NCBI GenBank assembly: GCA_036924285.1
Contig: JAYKYS010000004.1
Location: 15,470,001-15,534,000, forward strand
Length of the DNA: 64,000 nt
Source: Asterella californica
Taxonomy: Eukaryota; Streptophyta; Marchantiopsida; Marchantiales; Aytoniaceae
Direction of reading: 5' to 3'
Below, piece by piece: positions 23,559 to 34,470 of the stretch. The notes beneath the pieces were generated by a model that saw only the letters and a list, made by a program, of their open reading frames with translations, was not told the DNA's origin and made no database searches. The position numbers and the translations under genes are program-made. Every line of letters begins with the position of its first letter. Within the stretch, counting starts at the first letter, position 1.

Positions 23559-24879
23559 TGTAGAGTTGAGAGTTTTCCTCGGGAAGGGCGGAACTTTCTG
23601 ACTGTGATATGAGCTTGAAGATTGTGTTCAGTCTACTTAGGGAAGCACTAGACTCCTGACTGTGGCTGGTTTGCTCAAAGGATAAGCTTCAGGTTACAAG
23701 GTGATACTGAAAAACGCTCATACAAGTCTCTTGGCTCTTTTGATATGTTCAGGAAGCAAAGTTCAGGCTTAACTAGCAACGATAAGATCTGACGGCAAAC
23801 TTTGACACTCAGGATTGAGAAATATGTGAAGATTTAGACTTTAGAACTTCTCCTACATGTCAATGAGGTCCTACTTGATACACATATGAAGTTTCAGCTT
23901 GAGATCATTTCAGAGCACCAAAATATGAGTAGAAACTTTCTGAACAGAGAAATTATGACAATTTCTGGTACCCAGCCAGCTATTTTGACCTATAACAGGA
24001 GATTGGCTCGATCAATTTCGAAGTTTCTTACAGGATTTGCAGTACACAGCTTGCTAAACACTCCTATGAAGTTGGACCTCCTGATTGTACATAGAACTCC
24101 AGATTTCGTTCTCTGAAGTTGCTGCTCTAGATTGCGAGCTTTACAGACCCTCTCTGCTTCAGCGGTCGCCCTGAATTACTCAGTAACTCAAATCACTTGA
24201 AACTTTTTTGACAGTCGTAGCCCGGCTGACAATGAACACAACCACGAAGGTTTGAAGCGATTTCCTCAATTCTGCTGCAATTGACACTCAAAACCCCAAA
24301 TTCAACAGAAGTGCTGCAATTTTGACACAAATCGAACTTCAATCAGCCATAACTCCTTCTTTATTGCTCCAAATCGATCAAACTTTTCGCTGACAGTGCT
24401 TGGCATGACGAGCTCTATCTCCCTATGCTCTCAGATTTCGCAGTGTCCTTACCAATTGCTCGAAATCCACTCTAGAGCTCTGTTTCTAAACTTAGAGTTC
24501 TACAAAAGACAAAAATGGACCAATGGGAGTTCATAGCTCCACTTGATTGTCCTTTTGTGCCTTAAACTACTTGGTAACTTATCTACACTCAAAGGCTACC
24601 ACGTCAAGCCCCCTAGAGTGCCAACGTAAAACTTAAACTACCTAAAACGACACGCAGCCCCGAAAAATAACTTAAATCAGCCAGAAAGCGTACATGGGCG
24701 ACACGCAAATACAACCCATGAGCTTAAACCCTATCAACATGGTAATCAACCTACTAAGACTCAAAATATATAACATCTTCCAAAAATGAACTTCTCTGAG
24801 GTCTTAACTTCACTCAGAGAGACTAACGTCTGACACAGAAGTGAATCATTTACTATGTGAAATGATTCACATCACGACA
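23559..24879 (-). repeat. X1 5' LTR
   Basis: 1321 bp, the same length as the 3' LTR and highly similar to it, with scattered substitutions. It is followed on the right by the target duplicate ACGG and the resumed integrase of B. Confidence 0.95.
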
Positions 24880-25195
24880 ACGGTGAAGAGAGGATTGCGC
24901 AAGTATGCCTCGCAGAAGAGCCACTTGGGAGATTGGGATGTGTCGTTACCATGGTTGGCTATGAGTTACCGATTTAGCCAATAAGCGTCTTTGACTTCCT
25001 TCTCACCGTACTTTCTATTGTATGACCGAGATCTAGACCTACCTTCGGTCATTCGTCGTGATTCTGTTGAGGTGTTGAACCTTGATGATCCGGATATGTG
25101 AGTGAGAGCATGTTCTCAACGAGCAGAGACATTTCAAAGAGTTATGCCCATGGATTTTGGGAACCTAACGATTGCTCAGCATAGAGACATGTTGC
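24880..25195 (+). pseudogene. Element B, part 2: integrase second half
   Basis: The frame resumes after X1 with VKRGLRKYASQKSHLGDWD, then LPWLAMSYRF, FSPYFLLYDRD, RRDSVEVLNLDDPD and MPMDFGNLTIAQHRDML, typical of integrase C-terminal regions. Some stops are present. It is cut again by element G at 25196 and continues at 52576. Confidence 0.9.
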
Positions 25196-25552
25196 TGTAA
25201 CAACCCAGAGGCACCAAATGAATCAAAAATAATAAATTAAAGATCGTTCTCACGAAAATACAGTTAACAATTACACAAATTACAGTACAACAACGTCACA
25301 ATGATAATTCTAGAAGTTCTATGTTATTCTCTCGGAGTAGAATAATATCCGGATGAGAGTCTTTAGTTTGATAAAGAACCAAACCCAAGCACAACCTGAT
25401 AAATTGAATACAAACCAACGAAATAATTCTTGATCAAGGACCCTTCCAACAATATAGGTAAAAGATTCAAGAAGACAAATGTATGATAACACAGACTTCA
25501 CATTAAGGCTTCAAGAATAAGCCCTTACTCTTCCTAAGAAGTGTTTTTCCAA

Positions 25553-26380
25553 CTAAATCTTCAGTCTTAAAGACCCACTCTTATTTGAAGAAGCCACCAT
25601 CTCTTCTAACTGAACTTCAACGTTCTTTCTAATCTCACCTACCTCTCTATCTACTTTCTGCCTAAGTCGCGAGAGTCTTGCTTTCACACCGTCCGGATTC
25701 GTCTCTGTCTGCACTGTCTCCGCCTTCAAAACTCGCAGAAGATCAAGCTTCTTTGTATCTAACCCCGAAGTCACGTACGCAGTCACCACTGGCATCAACT
25801 TCTTCCGAAGATCTTCGTCCTCGTCCACCTTCGTTTGAAGATCGTTCTACTCCTTCGTCAACGCAGAAATTGTCACTTGATATTCGTCTCTGCTACGAAG
25901 AATGTCCACCTTCTAGGTTGCTAACTCCTTGAGTCAGTATGTGTAGTCCTTTGTTGACACCTTCAGCTTCTCCTCACGCTTCCGAATATTCATCTTCAGC
26001 TCTTCGTATTATCTTTGAAGATCTTCACTTCTTCTTATCTCGCGTCCAATCTCACCTTCGTCGCATTCCGCGCCTCCTGACGAAGATTGTGCTTCTCTTC
26101 TCTCTAGTTGCTCTTGCTGAAATGCACGAATGTCGTCATCTCCGTCAAAGACATCTTCCTCCTTGCTTCTTCTTCACACTCCATTCGGTTCTCTTCCAGA
26201 AGTCGCAACACCAGAACTACCACCTCTTCGCTGTAAAGCATCGCCCTTCGGAAAATATCAATGTCGTCGTGTGCTGCTGGTTCCGAAGTCTCTTTGCCAA
26301 AGATAGCTGCACCTTCCATCTTCGCCTCTTCATTGCTTAACTCAATCGTCTCCCTCTTTGTCGACTTCACCTTCTTCCGT
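25553..26380 (-). pseudogene. Element G ORF, C-terminal part (basic stretch, coiled coil)
   Basis: This continues the reading frame of 51103-52040 across element C. A basic patch KTRKKVKSTKR straddles the insertion point, then comes IELSNEEAKMEGAAIFGKE and a charged helical region. After a frame change near 26100 and a degenerate part, the last 91 codons (25828 to 25553) are again helical and charged (KVDREVGEIRKNVEVQLEEM), suggesting coiled coil. I recall similar long coiled-coil proteins from Marchantia gene predictions. No function is known to me. Confidence 0.55.
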
Positions 26381-27753
26381 TGTCGTGCTATTTGGCGGCT
26401 ACATGCTTGACTTCTACTCCGACGCTTAGGTTTGGTAGTTCTAGAAGTTAGCTCATATTACTTCTAGTCCTTTATGTATATGTTTGACACCTTTGCATAC
26501 GGTGTTAACACTATTTTGAGTCCTAGTAGGCTGATAGTATGTTAGTTATCTTGTTCAAGCATTTGTGCGCTTGTGCAAGTGACTTCTTACTTGTCTATGA
26601 CGTTCAATGTACATAACTTAGGGTTTCCATGCTGATAGGGGTTTGAGCTCATGGGTTGTACTTACTTGTCGCCCATGCACGCTTTTTAGCTGGTTTAAGT
26701 TTACTTTCAGGGCTGCGTGTCGTTTTAGGTAGTTTAAGTTATACGCTGGCACTCTAGGGGGCTTGACGTGGTAGCTTATGAGTGTAGATAAGTTACCAGG
26801 TAGTTTAAGGCACAAAAGGACAGTCAAGTGGAGCTATGAACTCCCATTGGTCCATTTTTGTTTTTTGTAAAACTCTAAGTTTAGAAATAGAGCTCTAGAG
26901 GAGAGTTCGAGCAATTGGTGAGGGATCTTCGAAATCTGAGAACACAGGAAGAGAGAGCTCGTCGTGCCAAGCACTTTCAGTGAAATTTTTGCTCGATTTG
27001 GATCAATAAACAAGGAGTTATGCCCAATTGAAGTTCGGATTGTGCCAAAACTGCATCACTTTTGTTGATTTTGGGGTTTTCGGTGCCAATTGCAGCAGAA
27101 TTGAGGAAATCACTTCAAAACTTCGTGGTTGCGTTCACTGTCAGGAGGGCTACGACTGTCCAAAAAGTTTCGAATCATTTGAGTGATTGAGTAATTCAGG
27201 GCGGCCGCTGAAGCAGAGGGGGTCTGAAAAGCTCTTAATCTAGAGCAGCGACTTTAGAGAAGGAGATCTGGAGTTCTACAAACATTCAGGAGTCCCAACT
27301 TCACAGGGATGTTCAACATCCTGTAGACTTCAAATACTGTGAGAAGATTTGAAATTCATCGAGCCAATTCTCTGTTCTATGTCTGAATAGCTGTCTAGGT
27401 ACCAGAAATTGCCATAATTCTCTTATTCAGAACTTTTCTGTCAACATCTTGGTGCTAGAATTCAATCTCAGGCTGAAACTTCGTGTGTGTGTTCAGTAGT
27501 GCCTCATTTACATGTAGGGGAAGTTTAGAAGTCTAAACCTTCATAGTTTTCTTCTCTTTGAGTGTCAAAGTTCACCGCTTAAGCCTATTACTACCAGTGA
27601 GACCTAAATTTCGCTTTTTGAGCATATCAGAGGATCCTACATTCCTGTGTGAGTTTTTATAGCTCCTGTTGTGACCTGAAAGCCAACCTCTTGAGTAAAC
27701 AACCACAGCCAGAAGCCCGGCGCTTTTCTAGATAGACGGATCACACTCCGACA
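26381..27753 (+). repeat. Element C 5' LTR
   Basis: 1373 bp, starting TGTCGTGC and ending CTCCGACA. Nearly identical to the 3' LTR apart from a few substitutions and a 14-nt length difference caused by a fold-back insertion in the 3' copy. The central part is homologous to the X1 LTR in reverse orientation. Confidence 0.95.
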
Positions 27754-27765
27754 TACTCTCTTTTT

Positions 27766-27783
27766 TGGTGAACTCGACGTGAA
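27766..27783 (+). other. Element C primer binding site
   Basis: TGGTGAACTCGACGTGAA lies 12 nt after the LTR end. The identical 18 nt follow the 5' LTR of element D (43330-43347). The tRNA was not identified. Confidence 0.65.
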
Positions 27784-27830
27784 ACACCTAAGGTGGGAGT
27801 TTCCTTGAGAGTGTTACAGGATCAGATATC

Positions 27831-30203
27831 ATGGCCAACCAAGGATCATCAAGTGGAGGTGCTGCTGCTGCTCAGCAACCTATTCAGTTTGATGCTGCTA
27901 CGATGAAGATGTTCCAAGCTTTTTCCATGTTTATGCAGCAGCAGCAGAGCACAGAGAGGAAAGAGGTATTAGCAACCAAGGCGTTGCAATCTGTGGTGCA
28001 TCAGATGGACCAGTTCAAGGGGACAGATATTTCCAAGTATGTGCGATACTATGCTAGGGAGATGGAGGTGAACAAGGTACCTGAGAAGGAGATGGTGGAG
28101 AACTTTGAGCTTGCTGTTGTCCCTGAGATTCGTGGGCGTGTGAAAGAGCTCAAGCAGCAGCAAGGACAGAGTTGGGAGAGTTTTATGCGAGCTTTGAAGG
28201 AGGAGTATTACACTGAAGATTCAGAGAGGGTGACCAAGAGAACGTTCTTGGAGTGGGTGGTGAAGCCTAACAAAGGTTTGTCTGTAAATGAGTTGTTAAG
28301 GGAGTTTGATCGTCAGTATGCTCAGCTTTCTAGGACAGAGAAGCTTACACTAGAGGTGGAGAAGACATAGCTTTTCCTACAAGCATCGGACGTGACTATT
28401 CAGGAGAAGCTTGAGCTGTTGCTGGAAGACAAGAGTGAGGAGAGAGGATTGAAGACTGATTGGAAGGAGGTTGAAGAGGCTGTCTCTTTGCTGACCAAGA
28501 GATAGAGAAGAAGGGACAAGGTGGTGGTAAGTGAAGCAGCACCTCTGATAATTCCTGTTAAGCAGTTGCCTACTAAACCCGCTTTGGTAATTGCTAGAGA
28601 GGAGGACTCACCGCTTGATGAGTTGATTAAGGGTATGAAGGAGCTTAAGCTTAAGCTCACTAGGTTAGAAGAGAAGGAGCAGAATGTACAGCCTGCTATG
28701 CAGAGACCTCAGATGAGGGAAGGCTTTGTTCATCGTTGTATATGGTGCGATAGCCTAGACCATGTAAGAAGAGATTGTGGAGAGTTTTCAGATGCATTGA
28801 GGAAGGATCTTATCTTCTTCAAAGATGGTAAGATCCATTTGAGAGAGGCTGGGATGATGCTGGGAACCAACTTTGACAAGGGTGGTATGAAGAGACTTGT
28901 GAATGATATATCAGCATCACATGCTGTTTCTCTTGTGAATGCTGCTACGTGTGGAATGAAAGTGAAAATGGAGAGAGAGAAAGGGACTACTGGGTTATGG
29001 TCTGATGTAGTGCGGTCCGTAGCTAGAACAGAGCTAGACAAGGATGTGCTACGAAGAGTTGGCAACTCAATTAGAGAAACTACAGGATGGAATGACCCTG
29101 TGGATACTATGTCAGTGCATGCTTATGTTGCAAGAAGTCAGCATGAAGCTCTACTAGAAGAAAAACGTAGGAGGGAGGATGCAGGTGAGGCTTCTACAGC
29201 CAAACGACCTGCTACAAGGAGTGAGAGGGCTAGACCAGATGCAAGGCAGGAGACAACACCTACTCGGGAGGAGAATATGGAGGATCTACCACCTACAATA
29301 CCAAAGGAGAAGGAGAGAAGCAAGGAGAAGGGTAAGATGCCTGCATACAAACTTCAGTCTGACATTGAGATTGCTACAGACTTGAAGCAGGTGTTAGAGA
29401 ATCGTATCTTGAATGGGAAGGTTGAGTTTACCTTGGGTGAGATTCTTGGGATTGCAAAGCGTGAGTTCCATGAGGTTATCATAGATATCATCAAGAGAAA
29501 ACGTCAGATTTTGGGTGAAGCAGCTACGCTTAACGCTCTAGGGACCAAACTGTCAGAAGATGAGGAAGATGAGATTGCTGGTTATTGCTCTCAAGTATCA
29601 GAGGGAAGATCAGATCAGCACGTGAGGTTTGAAGATGAGGTGGAAGCATCACAGAAGAGCCATTACTCTCACAACCATTGGGCAAGAGCAACCACAGAGA
29701 CCTTAGTGAAGTTGGGAGATCTGGAGGAACCTGTGGTGGCATTGATTGATCACGGCTCAGAGATTAATCTGATGTCTAAGGAGCTGTACAAGCGTGGGAG
29801 ATGGCCCATAGACACCGACCATGGATGGCTTATCTGCGCTGTGAACAACCAGAGGGGAGAACTCTATGGTGCTTGTCCCAACATCAAGGTAACTGTGGGT
29901 GACATCAGTGATGTTCAGAATTTCTTTGTGCAAGACATGTCAACCTATCCTATCATTCTAGGGCAGCTTTACATTACTGCTGTTAGAATGGAGACACGAG
30001 TTATGGATGATGGTTCAGCCTATGCTAGGATACGTAGTAGAGACGGCAAAAGAGCTGTTCAGTTTTTGACCGTTGCTGCAGAACATGAGAGGAATCGTGA
30101 TAGCTTGAGAGACCGTCCACTACCTAAGATTACTCAGGAGTTTAGAGAGTCTAGGGGTTTTGGCAGAGTACCATTGAAGAGCGAGACTTCAATGGTAGAG
30201 TAG
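27831..30203 (+). pseudogene. Element C gag-pro, one frame with two TAG stops
   Basis: A single frame of about 790 codons starts at ATG 27831 and ends at TAG 30201-30203, interrupted by two in-frame TAG codons (28368 and 28503). In order, there is a Gln-rich N-terminus, capsid-like helices (LQSVVHQMDQFKGTDISKYV), SERVTKRTF, and the CCHC knuckle CIWCDSLDHVRRDC (about 28735-28776). Then come the linker EFTLGEILGIAKREFHEVI-like motif and the protease with ALIDHGSEINLMS (D-H-G-S, about 29740-29778) and GQLYITAVRM. The first TAG replaces the Glu of a conserved KTELFL motif. Apart from these two stops the frame is well kept. Confidence 0.9.
30155..30197 (+). promoter_or_regulatory. Element C predicted programmed -1 ribosomal frameshift site
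   Basis: The gag-pro frame reads AGG GGT TTT GGC, so GGGTTTT (30155-30161) is in the X XXY YYZ phase. A 7-nt spacer GGCAGAG (30162-30168) follows, then a perfect 11-bp stem: TACCATTGAAG (30169-30179), loop of 7 nt, CTTCAATGGTA (30187-30197). The -1 frame is closed by TAG at 30152, just upstream, and is open from the heptamer into pol. Its first codons (WQSTIEERD) align with those of E (SQSTPVERED). The 0-frame stop lies at 30201-30203. Confidence 0.82.
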
Positions 30204-31147
30204 AGATAGGATTCTCGCTTGATCCAGTAGAACAGGAAGCTTTATCCTCTAGCTTCTTAGGATTGACGTCATGTGGATCAGTGTGTTATAGGAAGGTTGA
30301 GAATCTGAAGAGGTTTGAGAGGCAACATGTGAAGTGTGTACAGCAGTCTTTGTGGGACAGTGGAGAGCTAGCAGGAGATGAATACATATCTGGAGTGTTT
30401 GAAGAGCAGTATTTGGTAGATACTATAGGGGAGTTGAAATCTATAATAGAAAGTTCTATAGATGATGTAGATAGGGTGGTGAGAGTGAGCTCCAAGGAGC
30501 TTTATGATGTAATTGATAAGTTTATAGATCGACAAGAGGTGTATGTGGAGACCAAGTACAAGTCAGTGGCAAAGAAAGTCAAACCAGTGGCTTTGCCTTT
30601 ACCACTCGATTACAATCAAAAGATGGAGCAAGCTGCACGAGAACCGACGCTCAGAGGACCAAGAAGAATTGGGCACCAGTTCACAGAAACAACACTAAAG
30701 GAGCTGAGGATTGGAGGCGATGGATTTCTTACTGAGCAAGAGAAGAAGAGCTTCAGGGAGATGCTATCTAGGCATGGTAAGGCGTTTGCGTTTGAGTCAC
30801 ATGAAGTAGGATGTGTAGATCCAAGTGTAGTTGCACCTATGATAATCTTTACTATACCGCATGTGCCTTGGAATCTACGTCCTATCCCTGTGCCTAGAGC
30901 TCATCTGCCAAAGCTGATAGACTTGCTCAATGAGAGGATTAGGATGGGTATCTTGGAACCATCTATAGCTCCCTATTCTAGCAGATGGTTTACTGTTCCG
31001 AAGAAAAGTGGAGCTTTGAGATTCATTCAAGATATGCAGCCAGTTAACAAGGTAACTATCAGAAATATGGGTATAGGACCTATTGTAGACGAGTTTGCAG
31101 AGGCTTTTGCTGGTCGTGCTATCTATTCAATGAGAGACTTATATTCA
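30156..31147 (+). pseudogene. Element C pol, N-terminal part (RT fingers)
   Basis: The frame, -1 relative to gag-pro, is open from the slip site through 31168. It carries a variable N-region, then KYKSVAKKVKPVA, IGHQFTETTLKEL, GCVDPSVVAPMIIF, IPHVPWNLRPIPVPRAHLP, GALRFIQDMQPVNKV and AIYSMRDLYS. Homology to E and X1 stops at about 31147, just before the conserved GYDQFQLA. The RT catalytic aspartates are missing from this copy, so it cannot reverse transcribe. Confidence 0.9.
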
Positions 31148-31205
31148 AACGATCATAATCTGAATTAATGAATGAATGAATGAATTAATGAATGAACTTA
31201 ATATT
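31148..31205. other. Filler DNA with (GAAT)n-like repeats at a deletion junction
   Basis: Between the end of element C homology and the start of D LTR homology (about 31206) lie some 58 nt dominated by TGAATGAATGAAT and ATTAATGAATG words. It belongs to neither element. The D LTR lacks its first 42 bp and element C lacks about 500 bp here, so this is an end-joining scar with inserted filler. Confidence 0.75.
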
Positions 31206-33371
31206 ATGCTTGTCGCTCCAAAGACACTCATGAGAAGATAAGCTGGGGATCTCCATTTTCATCGCATAGATGGGTAGAGCTTCTTGTCAGCTTTCCATAG
31301 GCACTTTGTCTACTTCGTTTGGACGCCTAGTGGAGAAGTTACAAGACTCGAAAGATGGAGAAAACAAGCTAGGCCCCAGCTTATGAGCTTTTGGCGCAAC
31401 TTCGGATCTTCACTTTCATCACATAGATGGGTAGAGCTCGTTGTCAGCTTTCCATGGGCATCTTGTTTATTTCGTTTGGACATCCAGAGAAGAAGTTATG
31501 CGATTCGAAAGAAGGTAAAATCAAGCTAGGCTCCTGGTTACTTGCTGACTGGTATTTAGGGCTTCAGGCGTTATATCAAAGACGCAAGGGGCTTGCTTCT
31601 TATTATTCAGGGGAGAACTGTACGTACAGGGACTGTGATAAGGGGGCTGCTTAAGGGGCTTGCTTGCGTCTGCGACCTGTCAGCGGACGGTGCGGGAGAT
31701 TTGGAAGTCCAATGCAAACGCGCAAGGCGTCGTTGGGTTCAGATCTGTGTAGGCTACGTGTGGGTTAAGACGGTTTGGGAAGAGACGGATCGGGGGTTGT
31801 GTTCTGGGAGAAATTGAGACGCAGGAAGCAGATTTGGGATTTTCAGTTATCTGTGAAGGAGAGTTGGACCGTTCGGACCGTTCCGGAGTCCAAACTTGCT
31901 ATCCTTGGATCCAACGGGATCAGAACACCGAGTTCTACAGGAAATTGAAGACGATACCAGTTTTCATCGGGCGGTTTGGAAGTTCTGAGTGAAATTGGCT
32001 CGCAGGGAAGCGCTTACATCAGATTTTCGTTCACCTGCGACCTGAAGTTTGGCTGTTCTTCGCGATCGGTGAGCCAAGCTCTTCGTTCTTGGTGCCTACG
32101 CGATCAGGGAGTCTTCATCTACTCATAGGAGAAGACCGTGTGTGAATTGGATTGTTGGTTTGAGTGTGGTGAGCAAGTTTGAGCCGCAGGGAGCTGATTT
32201 ATGTCAGTTTTTTGCAACCTGCGGCCAAATTTCTCGAGTGGTTTTGCAAAGGGAACTCCAAACGACTTGTTTGGAGTCTCGTTGGGTTTAGGGTAGCTAG
32301 ATCTATCTGCCAGCGAAGACGGATATCAATTTGGATGATCCGTTTGTGCGATATGAGCAGTTTTAAGCCGCAGGGAGGAGTTTTTGGAGGTTCGATCACT
32401 TGCGACCGAAAATTGGCGATATCTCGGCTGTTGGGAGTCGGATCTGAAGGTTTCTTGGGTTAACAGAGTCAGCGGAGGAGACCCTATCGACATCTGAAGT
32501 CCGTTCAGCGAAAAGAGGAAGTCCACAGATAGGCCTTTTTCGGTTTCTTCGCTACGGGTTTTGCTCTTTTGAGTTCTGGTTGGCTGTATACAGCTTGTGG
32601 TAGCTAGCTTTAGCTAAGAGCTTATACATGGATGTGGTTTGGACTTGGGTTTGGACCGCGTTGTCGAGTTGAGAGTCTTTCTTGGAGAGGGCGGACCTCC
32701 TGACTGTGATCGATCAGAGAAAAATGACCAGAAAAGAAAATAGGTTGCTGCTGACGATGTGATCTCAAAACACTGCTCCTTGTGCTCACCAATTACAAAA
32801 ACAAGCACTCAAACACACCCTGGGTACACACATAGGTCTCTCAAGATTCAATTAACTTTATTACAGTGTCGTCTGCACCACCAATTTCTCCAATTGTACA
32901 GAAAATCTCTCTCTTCCTCTCCTGCGCACCTGTCTTCACCCGTCAAGCCAAAAGTCTACCCAGTACGTCTCAATCTGAACCTAATAGAGAAATTCGGACC
33001 CCTGAATCTTATTCCTCTCTTTGCCCCAACTGAAACTCTCAGAAATTTGATCATGCGTCGATCAAAAGTCCTCCGTAGATTTTCAAACGATCTCTCTCAA
33101 TAAAACTGCCTCTTGAGAGTAATTTCTTCTCCGTACAGTTTATTAGACAGCGTCCAAGTTTAAAACTCCTGCCCCTCTCCCTACGATGATCTCTCAATTC
33201 AATCTGTCTCCAATTTGATCTTTTCCCAGCTTCTTAGCTTCTCCTGCGTGTTCCGCTTCAGCTCTCTCAGAAAAAAAAACATTCTTTGCAAACTAAACTG
33301 TCCTCGATCCCAAGTCGCCGTAGGTAAATAACCTAAAAGTTAAGGCTCCAGCTTAAGCTGCCCCCCTGCTG

Positions 33372-33383
33372 TCCTTATAAGCG
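33372..33383 (-). promoter_or_regulatory. Candidate TATA box in the E LTR
   Basis: On the minus strand, GCTTATAAGGAC contains TATAA in the transcription direction of E. The same sequence is present in the other LTR at about 41565-41576. No other evidence for the start site. Confidence 0.35.
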
Positions 33384-33436
33384 CAGTCACTTCTCAGAAG
33401 CAGGGCCTTAGCTAAGCTGCCCCCCTCTTAAACTCT

Positions 33437-33895
33437 AATTCTCCTCCTTCCGCCTCCGCTGTAATCTTCCGCTTCAAGCTTCTGTTGTAATCTTCCGCTT
33501 CCACTGTAATCTTCCGCTTCAAGCTTCCGCAGTAATCTTCCGCTTCCGCTGTAGTTTTCTGCTTCCGTTGTAATATTCTGCTTCAAGCTTCCGCGGTAAT
33601 CTTCTGCTTCCGCTGTAGTTTTCCGCTTCCTCCGCTTCCGCTGTAATATTCTACTTCAAGCTTTCGCGGTAATCTTCTGCTTCCGCTGTAGTTTTCCGCT
33701 TCCGTTGTAATATCCCGCTCCAAGCTTCCGCGGTAATCTTCCGCTTCCGCTGTAGTTTTCCGCTTCAAGCTTCCGCGGTAATCTTCCGCTTCCGCTGTAG
33801 TTTCCCGCTTCCACTGTAATATTCCGCTTCAAGCTTCCGCGGTAATCTTCCGCTTCCGCTGTAGTTTTCCGCTTCCACTGTAATCTTTCGCTTTA
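33437..33895. repeat. CTTCCGC-rich minisatellite in the E 3' LTR
   Basis: Many imperfect units built on TTCCGCGGTAATCTTCCGC / TTCCGCTGTAGTTTTCCGC and CTTCAAGC follow each other over about 460 bp. The corresponding array in the 5' LTR is at about 41635-42075 with a slightly different unit order. Open frames here are by-products of the repeat. Confidence 0.85.
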
Positions 33896-34073
33896 ATTTT
33901 AAGGCCACATCTAAAGCTGTTCCTCTGCTGTCCTTATGCGTACATAATAATCAGCAAAAGTTTTCCGTGCCCTCGATGCCATCTTGATGCCACCCTGAAT
34001 ATACTACAAGCCATCCAATGTAGGCCGAAGCCCCAACACTTATGAGGCTGCCCCACAGGGCTCACAGCCCCCC

Positions 34074-34363
34074 CATATGCGCACCAGGTATCTCCCATAG
34101 TATATTCAGGATGGCATGCGGAGGCTTAGGCCAGGAAGCCCACGATTAAGGGAGATACCGGTCTCCCGCCCCTAGATATGCAGGACGTGGCTGCATATCC
34201 AACATGGCCTCCTGGAAACATATGCGCACCAGGTATCTCCCATAGTATATTCAGGATGGCATGCGGAGGCTTAGGCCAGGAAGCCCACGATTAAGGGAGA
34301 TACCGGTCTCCCGCCCCTAGATATGCAGGACGTGGCTGCATATCCAACATAGACTCCCTTCCA
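34074..34363. repeat. 145-bp tandem duplication specific to the E 3' LTR
   Basis: A block starting CATATGCGCACCAGG occurs at 34074 and again at 34219. The 5' LTR has a single copy starting at about 42258. Each unit contains the inverted pair GGTATCTCCC / GGGAGATACC and the pair ATATGCAG / CTGCATAT. Confidence 0.85.
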
Positions 34364-34382
34364 GGAGGCCAACATGCCAGAA

Positions 34383-34470
34383 TAGGAACCAGAGGCCAGG
34401 GGGGATTGATCCTGAGACCACTTCCCTCCTAGGCAGGCGCCCTATCACTGGGATGGCCTTTGGTTCCGTT
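34383..34470 (-). ncRNA. tRNA-like / SINE-head-like segment inside the E LTR
   Basis: On the minus strand, an A-box-like CAGTGATAGGGCGCCTGCCT (about 34431-34450) is followed by a B-box-like GGATCAATCCC (about 34403-34413), with spacing close to that of a tRNA and a possible closing stem GGAACC/GGTTCC. It resembles the tRNA-derived head of SINEs. The copy in the other LTR is at about 42422-42508. I cannot fold a convincing cloverleaf by eye, so it may be a relic or a coincidence. Confidence 0.4.

Larger units (their letters stand above)
15948..24879 (-). mobile_element. Element X1: Ty3/gypsy LTR retrotransposon, full length, inactive
   Basis: Two 1321-bp LTRs (15948-17268 and 23559-24879), both TG..CA, bound an internal region reading gag to integrase on the minus strand. 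The element is flanked by ACGG at 15944-15947 and 24880-24883 and splits the integrase frame of element B, which is continuous once X1 is removed. The LTRs differ at a few dozen positions by eye, so the insertion is not recent, and the coding region carries several frameshifts. Components are given as separate entries. Confidence 0.95.

Noticed and set aside
26381..27753. X1 and C as one family on the basis of similar LTR cores
   Set aside because: Their LTR ends and primer binding sites differ, so they are related but distinct families.
28368..28505. The two in-frame TAG codons in C gag as programmed readthrough
   Set aside because: Neither is present in X1, E or D at the same place, and the first replaces a conserved Glu; ordinary decay is more likely.
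33583..33768. Open frame with repeated AEDYRGS/AENYSGS-like units
   Set aside because: It is a by-product of the LTR minisatellite; the same array is in the other LTR with changed units.
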